NCBI GenBank assembly: GCA_039090855.1
Contig: CM077010.1
Location: 49,990,905 to 50,054,904, forward strand
Reading direction: 5' to 3'
Source: Macrothele yani
Taxonomy: Eukaryota; Arthropoda; Arachnida; Araneae; Macrothelidae
Length of the DNA stretch: 64,000 nt
The position numbers and the translations under genes were made by a program. Below, in pieces: positions 20,700-31,231 of this stretch (position 1 is the stretch's first letter; every line of letters starts with the position of its first letter). The notes under the pieces are model-generated. The model was not told where the DNA came from, searched no databases, and saw only the letters and a list, made by a program, of their open reading frames with translations.

Positions 20700-21911
20700 T
20701 ACCCTGAAGAGCAATTGAATTAGAGACAGCTGGCGTTATGCAAATGTAGCGCTGTGGGCGGCCCTGTAAACGGAAACTACATGACGTATGCAGCGATCCG
20801 GCAATATAAGGAGTGATGCAACGGGAATCAGTAAGAGTCGGAAGCAGTATGGGGAAGACAAAGGATCTAAGCGCATTTGATCGTGGGCAAATTGTCGGGG
20901 CCCGACGAATGAGTCACTCCATCTCGGAAGTCGTGCAGGCACTGGGATTTTCACGAGCCACTGTGTCACGGGTGCACCGTGAGTACATCGAATCCGGTAA
21001 AACCATCCCTGCAAGGGCCAACTGCCGTGGACAACAGCGTATGGATAAGCGGGGTCATCGTCGGCTAGCTCGCATTGTAACAGCGGATAGACGGGCCACA
21101 GTGCAAGAAATCACTCGGCAATTTAACGCTAGTGCACAAAAACGTGAAAGCAGCCACACCATCCAGAACCATCTCCTCGCTATGGGGTACAGAAGCCATC
21201 GTCCCACGAGGGTACCGCTGCTGACCGCACATCACAGGGTGCAAAGATTAGCATGGGCGCGGGAACATCGCCACTGGACCCTAGACATGTGGAAAAATGT
21301 TGCCTGGACTGATGAGTCGAGATTCACGTTGGTACATGCAGATGGCAGGATACGAGTACGGCGCAAACCACATGAAGCGATGGATCCTTCTTGCCAGCTG
21401 GGTACTCTTCAAGCTGGTGGGGGTGGCATTCTCGTCTGGAGACTGTTTACGTGGACTGAAATGGGACCCCTGGTACGTGTGACATCGTCGCTCACAGGTC
21501 AACGTTACCGTGATATCCCGGACGACCATTTGCTCCCATTTGTGAGTCTTCAACATCCCACTGGGGACCTCATCCTGCAACAAGACAATGCAGCTCCCGA
21601 GTTGTATCCGAATGGTTGGATGAACACTCCACCGACGTCACCTCGCTTCCTTGGCCAGCTAGCTCACCTGACCTCAATCTCATCGAGCACATCTGGGATG
21701 CCGTCGAGAGAGATGTTCGAGGCTCTGACTCCCCCTCCATCAAATCTTCGTGAACTGTGGGAGCTTGTTCAGGGGTCGTGGATCCGTATATCCCAACGCT
21801 TCCGGTGTCTTGTCAAGTCCATGCCGAGACGAATCGCCGCCGTCATCAGGGTGAAAGGTGGTGCTACACGTTACTAGACAGGTATCTCTAATTCAATTGC
21901 TCTTCAGTGTA
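20700..21911 (+). mobile_element. Tc1-like transposon with TA TSD
   Basis: Element 20702-21909 (1,208 bp). Inverted termini: CCCTGAAGAGCAATTGAATT on the left and CACTGAAGAGCAATTGAATT as complement on the right, then 'agaga'. TA on both sides. Confidence 0.93.
20849..21877 (+). pseudogene. Tc1 transposase with two compensating frameshifts hidden in one long frame
   Basis: Open from ATG 20849 to 21877, so it looks intact (342 codons). HTH region: 'LSAFDRGQIVGARRMSHSIS' and 'TVSRVHREY'. First catalytic Asp in 'AWTDESRFTLVHADGR', second in 'LILQQDNAAP'. Between about 21597 and 21735 the protein is read in the wrong frame. The +2 frame there encodes the expected 'DEHSTDVTSLPWPASSPDLN' then 'LIEHIWD', including the third catalytic Glu. 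A deletion near 21597 and an indel in the C-rich 'gactccccctcc' near 21730 are the likely events. The protein as read lacks the catalytic Glu region and should be inactive. An in-frame start at 20813 also exists, but 20849 fits the family better. Confidence 0.88.
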
Positions 21912-22320
21912 CATGTAAACCAACTTTAAATCTAATCCCAGTTTCACAGAGTAGGCAGTCGGAAGCAACAGACGCTCCTTAAACATCGGTACTTTAGGAA
22001 GTTCTGTTTTGACTGCTTGGTACATTTACCTATGACTATTTACTGTTCTAGAAATCTGTTCAGATTTTCATAGTTCTCACTTCAATCAAATATCATGTTT
22101 TACTAGGTCGCTTGAGTTGTCATCCATATTTTCTAACCTTATACAGTTTCACTGTGAACGCTAGGTATGCGTCCTAAAAAGCAGACGCCATTAGATCTTC
22201 TTTCCAAATGGCAATTTGTAAAATTTTAAAGGTTGTCTAGTGTGAAACTTGAAGGTTTAAGGTTACTTGGTGACTTACATCTATAATCAGTAGATGAAAC
22301 ATTAGAGATAGGGGTCATGG
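21912..22320. other. Non-coding stretch
   Basis: AT-rich sequence with no recognised homology between two Tc1-derived regions. Confidence 0.4.
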
Positions 22321-22947
22321 ACATTTGACATGGGCATTCTCCGAGCAGAGTGGAACAGACCAAAACCGAACACTGGTGATGAATAGGCTGACAGCAGGGC
22401 TTCCCAAAGTGTATCGCAATCTAGCGGCTTTGATCGTGGACTCATTCTCGGCGTAAGACAGGTGTGTCGTTCTATCGACCAAGTGATAAGACCCTTGCTG
22501 TTCCAGAGAGCCACCGTATCAAGGGTGTACCACGAGTATACCATAGACAGATATACCAGCGCCCAGAGAGTACGAAGTGGCCAACCACAGGCCATTGATG
22601 ACTGGGGTAGACGTAGACTGTCCAGGCTGGTACAGACCGAACACTTGACAACGGCGGCGGAAATCATATTTGGGTTAAGTATCGGAGGCCCAAGCAGCGT
22701 CAGCGAGCGTCCCATGAGAAGATACGGCGCACGCAGCACACCATGGGCTACTGGAGCCGACGTCTCTGCTTGGCTGGTGCCGGGAACATCCAAAACTGGG
22801 CCTCTTCAGAGTGAATTCGCGTAGTGTGATCAGATCAACCCCGTTTTCAGCTGTACCGAGTTGACAGGAAGGTGCGGGTATGGTGTCGACAGCTTGAGGC
22901 CATGGCGCCAACGTGTCAGGTCGGCCCCGTTCACGACGGTGATAGCT

Positions 22948-23083
22948 CTGTGATGGCTTACGGATCCTTTTCATGAGACATCTGTGATGGCTTAGGGATC
23001 CTTTTCATGAGACATCTGTGATGGCTTAGGGATCCTTTTCATGAGACATCTGTGATGGCTTAGGGATCCTTTTCAGTGTATCT
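22948..23083 (+). repeat. 34 bp tandem repeat, 4 copies, in transposase DNA
   Basis: Unit 'ctgtgatggcttagggatcc' + 'ttttcatgagacat' starts at 22948, 22982, 23016 and 23050. The unit encodes the conserved 'VMxxGSFSxD' segment of Tc1 transposase, so it expanded from coding sequence. Confidence 0.9.
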
Positions 23084-23185
23084 GGATAGGTCATCAATCG
23101 CTGCGCGCTACCAGCATGTGTGCTGGCTGGTCACATATACATTTTCATGGCCTTCGCGCACCCTACGGCAGATTGATCTGTTTCC

Positions 23186-23658
23186 GAAGGACAATGCGCC
23201 GCCCCGATGGCGCAGTGGTCTAAGCGATGGTCTCTGATCATTCGTCCGAACGGGGTCCGGGTTCGAATCCCGGTGAGTCATGGATGCTGTGTTTGTCTTG
23301 CGGCACTGGTTTTTTCCCGTCCCTGGAACCAGTGACCCTAAATTAGGGACGGGCGGTTGCTTATAGCCCATTGAGTTGCTCACGCTGGTCGTTAAACCTC
23401 CAATCGCCGCCCCGGTGGCGCAGTGGTCTAAGGCGTTGGCCTCTGATCATTCTTCCGTAAGGGGTCCGGGTTCGAATCCCGGTCAGGCATGGATGTTGTG
23501 TTTGTCTTACGGCACTGGCTCTCTCCCTTCCCTGGAACCAGTGACCCTAAATTAGGGACGGGTGACTGCTTATAGTCCATTGAGTTGCTCACGGTGGTCG
23601 TTAAACCTCCAATCAAAAAAAAAAAAAAAGAAAAAAGAAAAAAAAGAAGAACAATGCG
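23186..23658 (+). mobile_element. Head-to-tail SINE family A dimer with a single TSD pair
   Basis: Two SINE units, 23199-23404 and 23405-23645, are joined without a poly-A tail between them ('cctccaatcg' directly followed by 'ccgccccggtgg'). Only the outer ends carry a TSD: GAAGGACAATGCG at 23186-23198 and GAAGAACAATGCG at 23646-23658. A dimer transcript inserted as one unit is the simplest reading. Confidence 0.88.
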
Positions 23659-24086
23659 CTGCCCCACTAAGCCGCAACCACCCAGGCGTGGCTAGAGGAA
23701 CACTCATCTGAGTTCAGAACCATACAGTGGCTCCCCAAGGTCCCCGGATTTAAACCCTGTGGAAACTCTGTCTTTCATCGGGGAGCGGAACAGCAGATCC
23801 ATGAATATTGGACCGACGTCCCTGACCGAGTTGTGGACAATGCTACAATACGCATGGCTGGCATTACCACCAGAAACCTTCTAGCATCTGATGGAATCGA
23901 TGTCTTGGCTTTTAAATCCGCACTAGAGGAGGACCAACACGCTATTAGGTCAGTACGTCAGAAGTTTTGTCCGTTGAATGCACAGTCACACCATTTCTTG
24001 GCATGATGAACATTACGTTACGGCTTACTCCATGACAAAAGTGAAAAAGGATTTAGCATTGTTTCAAAGGATATAGTTCCACTTAC

Positions 24087-24230
24087 TTGTGTCTCTGATT
24101 TTCTCCTACGAAGAACCTTCATGGCTACGACTTCTTTTGTACGTAAGTTGATAGCTTTATACACTCGCCCGAAAGCACCTCTACCCAAAGCATCCAACTG
24201 CCGGATGGTATTTTCGTTCCACAAAGAATC
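24087..24230 (-). CDS. Protein-kinase N-lobe exon (144 bp, phase 0/0)
   Basis: Minus strand. The acceptor 'gacatttcag' ends at 24231 and the donor GTAAGT starts at 24086. The 48 codons begin 'DSLWNENTIRQLDALGRG' and end 'RRRKSETQ'. The glycine-rich loop GRGAFGRV and the lysine of 'VAMKVL' are the ATP-binding elements of an active Ser/Thr-type kinase. The exon is phase 0 at both ends and can follow the exon at 57138-57414 directly. Family assignment is open: an AGC/S6K-related kinase such as the S6KL/RSKR type is possible, but unproven from 48 residues. The next exon, coding for the C-helix, was not found below 24087 in this window. The uninterrupted frame and canonical sites argue for a living gene, not a retrocopy. 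Confidence 0.85.
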
Positions 24231-24426
24231 CTGAAATGTCCATACATTCTTTATTTTTGTTTCACAAAAAATCCTGAAATGTTCGTACATGTTTACTTTC
24301 ATTTTTGAAATCAAGACGGATAATAAATATTACTGTGATAAGGGAGGGGTCCAGAAGCTTACCTTACTTGTGGGGGTGAGGGTGGAGGGACTGTGCTCTG
24401 GTCTAAAAAAAAAAAAAAAGATTGAT

Positions 24427-24443
24427 AGAGAGACCTTGTGGAA

Positions 24444-24488
<45 letters not shown>
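24427..24488. repeat. (AC)n microsatellite
   Basis: About 22 AC dinucleotides, 24446-24488, next to an A15 run at 24405-24419. Readings across it are artefacts. Confidence 0.95.
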
Positions 24489-24490
<2 letters not shown>

Positions 24491-24569
24491 GCAGAGCTGC
24501 ACCTCCCTGGCATGGCACGGCTTTTTAAGAACTTTGTTCCCTAACAAAAATGTTCTTAAAAGTCGTGCA

Positions 24570-24985
24570 ATGACATTTGCCTCAATGGCCACCAGGGTGC
24601 GTAGGTGTTTATTTCTGCTTCTGATGTATTTGCAGCAAAATTTAAGCTTCTGGAAAACTCAACTGAAAAAACTCTTGCGTCGATCCGCACCGCTCACCTC
24701 GGAAAACCTTTTCATAATACTTTCTTTATAAAATAATGCATAGCTTTTCCGTTCGGGAGCGTAGCTGTGTATCTTATTTTCGTCGATATCTGTGCTTCTA
24801 AGAGTTGGATTTGAAAAATTCTTTCTTTGGTTGAGAGCGTCTCCAGTGCGAAATGTTTCTCACATGATTAAAAAAATTTCGTAATGCTCAACTGTGCCAC
24901 TAGAAGGCGTAAGTTCTCGTTTCCGTTTACAGCAATATCTGTAGGACTAAAATCCCGATTCAAAAATTCTTTTTTCATTTCATTT
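24570..24985 (+). repeat. Single higher-order unit of the CTCF-like-motif satellite
   Basis: Same order of phrases as one ~457 bp unit of 27595-29745: 'ggccaccagggtgcgtagg' (24588), 'tatgcatagcttttccgtt' type block with 'cgggagcgtagc', 'cgatatctgtgcttctaaga', 'ccactagaaggcgtaag'. Plus orientation. Confidence 0.75.
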
Positions 24986-25084
24986 CATTTATTATTTCTG
25001 CTGTTACAAATTCCTGATTTATTGTTACATTATTATTTACCTGTGCTTATAACAACAGCAAGGAAGCTCCGGGAAAAGGTCTCA

Positions 25085-25242
25085 CGGAGTCCTGACTTGG
25101 TCCCGAGCTGCTTAAGTAGACAATCCAAGGCAGTAATGAAATTAGTTTACTTATTGGTATAACATGAAATCTGAAATCTCCGCGGAGTTACAATTAGAGA
25201 TCCCTCTTGCCCTCCAACTTTCCGATTACCCTCTTATTCCCA

Positions 25243-25289
<47 letters not shown>

Positions 25290-25870
25290 TAGCTAGTTTA
25301 ATATACAGGGTGCATAGGAAAGTCCCTTTAGCCTGAAATAACTTGCGAACTAAGAGAGATACAGTTATGCAAGTGAGATAACGGTATAGTGAAGCGACTA
25401 CGCCCAATCGAATGCACCCAACAACAGCGCCCCTAGTGGCGAAATGCGGAAGCTAGTCATTGCAACTTTCGGAAGTTAGCCATTGTCCTGACTTTGTCCC
25501 GAGCCCCCTAAGTCGACATTCCAAGACAGTAATGAAATTAGTTTACCATTGGTATAACAGGAAATCTGAAATCTCCGCAGCGTTACAATTAGAGATCCCT
25601 CTTGCCCTCCAACTTTCCGATTACCCTCTTATTACCATCTCTCTCTCTCTCTCTCTTTTTTTTTTTTTTTTTTTTTTTTTTGGAGCTAGTTTAATATACA
25701 GGGTGCATAGGAAAGTCCCTTTAGCCTGAAATAACTTGCGAACTAAGAGAGATACAGTTATGCAAGTGAGATAACGGTATAGTGAAGCGACTACACCCAA
25801 TCGAATGCAACCAATAGCAGCGCCCCTAGTGGCGAAATGCGGAAGTTAGCCATTGCAAATCGAAGACGAA
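25085..25870 (+). repeat. 393 bp direct duplication including a (CT)n-T tract and a transposon end
   Basis: 'gtcctgactt' at about 25088 and 25485, '(CT)n' at 25243 and 25639, and 'atatacagggtgcatagg' at 25301 and 25694 all recur with a spacing of 393-397 bp. The duplicated segment ends within the terminal repeat of the mariner-type element that starts at 25699. Confidence 0.85.
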
Positions 25871-26806
25871 AAGAGATAGAGCAAACTTTTCAATTACAAA
25901 GTTGTAGAGCATCAATTAATTAGTACAAACGATATTTGTTTCACACGGATAAGATAAATTGTCGCCTGAATACCCTAAAATGTCCGAAATCGATGCGCGA
26001 CGATTCGAACCTGCATATTCACATTTCGCAAATGTAGCCGTATGCAAATGCAGATTGTGACGTTGTACCGTACCTACGATATAAAAACCAGTAGCAGGAT
26101 GTACCCTGATCAGAAGTTTAGGTCTACGTATGCTGTGTGAGGATGGCGAACTTGGATTTCTGGGGTTACGTAAAAAATCAGGTGTATGCAACAGCGCCTA
26201 AAAGTCTGCTGAATCTACGTCGTCGTGTTACAGATGCTTACAATAGTGTGACACCTTCCATGCTGAGGAGTATGCATGCAGAGTTACTTTCACGAATACA
26301 AATGTGTATCGTGGGCAATGGCGAACTCTTCGAACATACTCTACATTAACTTTTACTCACTGTGCGCCAGTTTGCCTTTTTTGTTTTTGTTTTGGTTTGA
26401 CGTCATCTAACTGTATTGACACAAGTACGCATTTATGCAATAAATTGTGTGTATTTGCTCATACCTATGCCTGTTCCCTTCAAACGTTCACACAAAAGGT
26501 CGCGCATCAATTTTTCGGACATTTTAGGGTATACAGGCGATAATTTATCTTATCCGCGTGAAAAAAATGTTGTTTTGTACTAATTAATTGATGCTCTACA
26601 ACTTTGTAATTGGAAAGTTTGGTTTATCTCTTTTCGTTTTCGATTTGCAATGGCTAACTTCCGCATTTCGCCACTAGTGGCGCAGCTATTGGTTGCATTC
26701 GATCGGGCGTAGTCGCTTTACTATACCGTTATCTCACTTGCCTAACTGTACCTCCCTCCGTTCGCAAGTTATTCCAGGCTAAAGGGACTTTCCTATGCAC
26801 CCTGTA
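25697..26806 (+). mobile_element. Non-autonomous mariner-type element with ~290 bp terminal inverted repeats
   Basis: Ends CAGGGTGCATAGGAAAGTCC (25699) and its complement (to 26804), TA on both sides. The inverted arms extend to about 25990 and from about 26513, far longer than the 25-30 bp usual for Tc1 copies here. The middle keeps only the transposase C-terminus. Confidence 0.85.
26143..26349 (+). pseudogene. C-terminus of a mariner-superfamily (DUF4817-associated type) transposase
   Basis: 68 residues beginning 'MANLDFWGYVKNQVYATAPK' and ending 'CIVGNGELFEHTLH'. The 'LDFxxWGYVKxxVY' phrase directly follows the catalytic 'SPDL(T/N)PLDFF' motif in this family; that motif and everything N-terminal to it are deleted. 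The Met is fortuitous. Same family as the relic at 57455-58560. Confidence 0.8.
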
Positions 26807-27189
26807 TAAACAAGGTAACCTTCGTTCCCCAATTTCTAAACATGTACTTCGAACTTACTGATATCCGTTGTAGGATTAAATGGCGCCAGAAGCTCGTTTT
26901 GGTGTTAGTTACGTTTAGCTGGAAACTCTGTTCATGTAAACATTCTCCGGAAAATTAAAGAAGTCACATGTTTTAGTGACTGAAGCCACCGAAGTGAAAA
27001 CCGAATTTCATTTAAACCTTTAAAGAAATATACCGTCAGATTTCAGACTCTCATCTTACAGTCCATCATATCGGTTTTAATTATCAGTCGAGCATATCGG
27101 TTTTAATTAGTCATTGCATTCAGTGGCAGATGTGGCCTTTCCCTTCATTCAGTGAACTTTGCCATTTGATTATTAGAAACAGAGTTATC
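26807..27189. other. Non-coding stretch
   Basis: AT-rich; a short local duplication 'catatcggttttaatta' at about 27067-27110. No gene. Confidence 0.4.
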
Positions 27190-27590
27190 GTTCTGTAAGA
27201 CGAAAGGTTTTTCTTTATTCCAAGAGCAAAATGTAACCTTTTTCTTTATTTCAGGAGCAAAATGTAAACTTTTTCTTTATTCCAGGAGCAAAATGTAAAC
27301 TTCTTTATTCCAGGAGTAATGTAAACTTTTTCTTTATTCCAGTAACAAAATGTAAACCCTTTCTTTAATCCAGGAGCAAAACGTAAACTTTTTTTTTAAT
27401 TCCAGGAACAAAATGTAAAACACTTTCTTTATTCCTGGAGCAAAACGTATACTTTTTCTTTATTACAGGAGCAAAATGTAAACACTTTCTTTATTACAGG
27501 AGCAAAATGTAAAAAAAATTTTATTCCAGGAACAAAATGTAAACACTTTCTTTATTCCTGGGGCAAAACGTATACTTTTTAGCACGTCTT
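27190..27590 (+). repeat. ~32 bp minisatellite resembling repeated 3' splice sites
   Basis: About 11-12 units of 'ctttattccaggagcaaaat' + 'gtaaactttt'. Each unit has a TGTAAAC-like sequence, a pyrimidine tract and CAG. The same minisatellite lies at 29860-30110 on the other side of the satellite block. Confidence 0.9.
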
Positions 27591-27594
27591 TTGG

Positions 27595-29745
27595 AAAAAA
27601 GATCGTGCTTCTGTTATCGGTTTGTCCGTCCGTCCGTCCGTCCGTCTGTACCCACGATATCTCTGCAACTATTAGTCCGATTTGAAAAAAAGCTTTTTGC
27701 ATTCGGAAGCTTGAAATATGCGAATGATGATCCTTTATTTCGTTTTTTTACGATGTACGATTTCGCCGGTAGAGGGCGTAAATGCAGATGATGTCGAATT
27801 CAAAAATACGTTTTATTCCACATATTTGCTTCTAAACATCCGATTGAAAAAAAAAATTATCTTTCGATTCCATTTATGTCGAAGAGTATTTTAGATATAG
27901 TTACTTTTTCAAATAACGTATAGATTTTCCGCTAGGGGGCGTAAAAATAAATTACATTTTTCCCGATAACTCTTTTTCTAAAACTCCGATTTGAAAAATG
28001 TTTTCTTCGGCGGATACATCTTCTGGTGGAAAATCTTTTGCATATAATTTCAAATTTTGGTAAGGAATACTTTGGCCACCAGAGGGTGTAAGTGTTAATT
28101 TTTGCTTCTGATGTATTTGCCATAAAATCGGAGCTTCTAAAATATCAATTGAAAGAATTCTTTTGTGGACTGATGCCACTCACATCGATTAACCTTTTCG
28201 GAATGTTTTCTTCATAAAATATTGCACAGTTTCTCCGCCAGGGGGCGTTGATGTACATCTTATTTTTGTCAATATCTCTACTTCTAGGAGTCCGATTTGA
28301 AAAATTCCTTCTTTGTTGGATAGTGTTTTTCGTGTGACATGTTTTTCATATAATTTAAAAATTTTCAAGTAACTCATAGACTTTCAGCTAGGGGCGTAGC
28401 AGTAAATTGCGTTTCCTTCTATATCTCTGCTTCTAAATCTCCGATTTGAAAAATTCTTTCTGCACCGGATACAGCTCCTGATGGGAAATCGTTTCCACAT
28501 AATTTCAAATTTTTGTAAAAAAATAGTTTGGCCACCAGGGGGCGTAAATATTAATTTCAGCTTCTGTTGTATTTGCAACAAAATATGAGCTTCTAAATTC
28601 TCAATTGAAAAAAACGTCTTTTGTTGACCGATACTAGTCATGTCGACAAACCTTTTAGAAACATTTTCTTCTTAAAATACTGCATGGTTTCTACGCCAGG
28701 GGGCGTAGATGTATATCTTATTTTTGTCAATATCTCTACTTGTAGAAGTTCGATTTGAAAAATTCCTTCTTTGTTGGAGAGTGTTTCTAGTGTGACATGT
28801 GGTTCATATAATTTCAAAATTTTCAAGTAATTCATAGACTTCCCGCTCGGGGGCGTAGAGGTAAATTGCGTTTCCCCCTATATCTCTGCTTCTAAATATC
28901 CGATTTGAAAAATTCTTTCTGCACCGCATACAGCTCCTGATGGGAAATCGTTTGCACATAATTTCTAATTTTTGTAAGAAATGGTTTGGCCACCAGGTGG
29001 CGTAAGTCTTAATTTTCGCTTCTGTTGTATTTGCAGCAAAATATGAGCTTCTAAAATCTCGATTGAAAAAAAGTCATTTGTTGACCGATACTACTCATGT
29101 CGACAAACCTTGTAGGAAAATTTTCTTCTTGAAAAAATGCATGCTTTCTACGCCAGGGGGCGTAGTTGTATATCTTATTTTTGTCAATATCTCTACTTCT
29201 AAGAGTACGATTTGAAAAATTCCTTCTTTGTTGTATAGCGTTTCCGATGCGAAATGTTTTTCCTATAAATTCAACATTTTCAAGTATATCATAGACTTTC
29301 CGCTAGGGGGCACAAAAAGGTAAATTGCGTTTTCTGCTTTATTTCTGCTCCTAAAGCTCTGATTTGAATAATTCTTCCTGTATCGCATACAAGACCTGAT
29401 GGAAAATATTTTTCACATAATTTCTAATTTTGGTAAAGAATGGTTTAGCCACCAGGGGTCATAAGTGTTAATTTCTGCTTCTGAAGTTATTGTTGCAAAA
29501 GCTGGGCTCCTGAAAACTCGACTAATTTTTTTTTCTTGGACCCATACCGGTTATATGGATAAACCTTTCGAGAATACTTTCTTCCTAAAATAATGCATGG
29601 TTTTCCCACCACAGGACGTAAAGTCACATCTTATTTTTGTCGATATCTCTGTTTCTAAGAGTTCGTAAGCTCACGATTCCGTTTACAGCAATATCTGAGG
29701 GATTAAAAACCCGATTGAAAATCTTCTTTCTTTCGTCAGATCTAT
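27595..29745 (+). repeat. Satellite, ~457 bp higher-order unit of three ~150 bp subunits with CTCF-like motifs
   Basis: 'ggccaccag' recurs at 28075, 28531, 28989 and 29448, spacing 456-459. Each higher-order unit has three subunits, each ending in a 'cca/cta-GGGGGCG-ta' motif followed by 'ttttgtcaatatctctact' or similar and 'cgatttgaaaaattc'. The best motif, TTGGCCACCAGGGGGCG at 28528-28544, matches the CTCF consensus core. The block begins after a (GTCC)n tract at 27625-27647. No coding potential. Confidence 0.85.
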
Positions 29746-29859
29746 TGTTTTCCATACCGGTTCCATTGACTTTGAATAGATTTGATAAATTTAATTTGCA
29801 TCAGAACGGATTCAAAAGACATGCTTATTACATCCGAAAGTTCGGTGTCATCTTTCTTG

Positions 29860-30110
29860 TTCTTTATTACAGGAGCAAAATGTAAACATTTTTTTATTGC
29901 GGGGACAAAATGCAAACACTTTCTTTATTCCAGAAGCAAAGCGTATACTTTTTCTTTATTACAGGAGCAAAATGTAAACTTTTTTTTATTCCAGGGACAA
30001 AATTTTAACACTTCTTTATTCCAGGAGCAAAATGTTAACACGTCTTTATTCCAGGAGCAAAATGTAAACTTTTTTTTATTCCAAGAGCGAAATGGTAAAC
30101 TTTTCGTTAC
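29860..30110 (+). repeat. Second block of the splice-acceptor-like minisatellite
   Basis: About 7 units of 'ctttattccaggagcaaaat' type, as at 27190-27590. The two blocks bracket the satellite array symmetrically in direct orientation. Confidence 0.88.
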
Positions 30111-30255
30111 AAGACCGGCCAAAACGGAGCCGTGGAATTTTCATTTAACTGATGAAAAAAGCCTGGCCTGACCGGAGGTTTAGATTGGGCTCGGGATATC
30201 CGGGCCGGTTCAGGCATGTGCAGACCTCTGCTGTCTATAACTGATTTTAAGGGCA

Positions 30256-30463
30256 CCGCCCCGGTGACCCAGTGGTCAAAGGCACGGGTTACATGCTAGT
30301 CGACGTGTTGAGGCCCGGTTCGAGTCCATAATGAGGCATGGGTGGTATGTTTGTGGTACGGTGCTGGATGTCTTCTTTTCCTCGTACCAGTGGCCTTAAA
30401 TTAAGGACAGGTCACTGCTTATAGTTATTAGAGTTCCTCGCAGTGGCCACTAAATACAGAAAC
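30256..30463 (+). mobile_element. Diverged SINE family A copy
   Basis: Begins 'ccgccccggtgacccagtgg', B box 'ggttcgagtcc', body 'ttaaattaaggacaggtcac', and an A-rich end. More diverged than the other copies; no clear TSD. Confidence 0.8.
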
Positions 30464-30875
30464 AAGCAAAGGCGTAACTAAGTATGTCTGCGCCATTTTC
30501 GCTCGCTAATAGAACTTCTTTAATAAAAGAAACTGAAAAGTTTACACAACGGCTTTAACGTAAAAAGAAGAAGCTGTGGAGGAACTGGAGAGAATAGGTC
30601 AGCTTGTCATGTCTGGCTATCTATTAACTAAATTTGAAAATTATTGGTAAAATAATTTTCAAATTTAGTCTCCATCGTGAATGCATTTTTAGTAACTTCG
30701 TCGTAATAAGTACTGATGATATAAAATCCTGACGGAATAGAAAAAAAATGTACCGGATCTCTGAAATCAGCAGGGACATCGCCAAGGAGGTGAACCCACT
30801 CTGAATTTTTTTTTGCCCACCCAGTTCAAGATATGCAATTTTTCAGTCTTTTTAACATTAAAATATAAAATTAAA
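30464..30875. other. Non-coding stretch
   Basis: AT-rich. Short inverted match 'actaaatttgaaaattatt' / 'aataattttcaaatttagt' at about 30628-30670 (a second small hairpin). No gene recognised. Confidence 0.5.
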
Positions 30876-31039
30876 ATGCCAACGTTTACCAAAATTAAAA
30901 GGTTTATTATACATTGACTGTAGTTTCGCAGAGTGTTTATCTCGGCATCATCATCATTCGTCCTGATGATGCCGAGCCAAATGCTCTGCGAACTATAGTC
31001 GATGTATAATAAACCTTTGATTGTGGTAAACTTTGGCAT
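30876..31039. repeat. Long hairpin: ~77 bp inverted arms, 10 bp loop
   Basis: Left arm 30876-30953 and right arm 30964-31039 are near-perfect complements ('ctcggcatcatca' against 'tgatgatgccgag'; 'ggtttattatacat' against 'atgtataataaacc'). The loop is 'tcattcgtcc'. A transcript in either direction would form a long stable stem. Confidence 0.88.
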
Positions 31040-31115
31040 TTTTATTTTATCTCAACACCACAAGTTTTGTAGTCATAAATTATATACTAGAGGAAACCCG
31101 TCGGAATCGACGGTT

Positions 31116-31148
<33 letters not shown>

Positions 31149-31231
31149 AAAGAATGAACTCATATGAAACAACAAATGTAAACTTTATTTGATTGACAAA
31201 TTCATTCAACCACTTCACTAAAGACAATAGT

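Larger units (their letters stand above)
22400..23960 (+). pseudogene. Tc1-like transposase relic with SINE dimer and internal tandem repeat
   Basis: Pieces in order: 'LAAFDRGLILGVRQVCRSI' and 'RATVSRVYHEYT' (HTH, 22415-22545); 'GRRRLSRLVQTE' (to 22650); 'FQLYRVDRKVRVWCRQLEAM' (22843-22905); the 'SVMAYGSFS' block expanded into a 34 bp tandem repeat; 'FPKDNA' (second Asp, near 23184-23198), where a SINE dimer is inserted; then 'QAWLEEHSSEF' after it and degenerate C-terminal sequence to about 23960. Terminal repeats were not found. Frames change many times; old relic. Confidence 0.75.
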
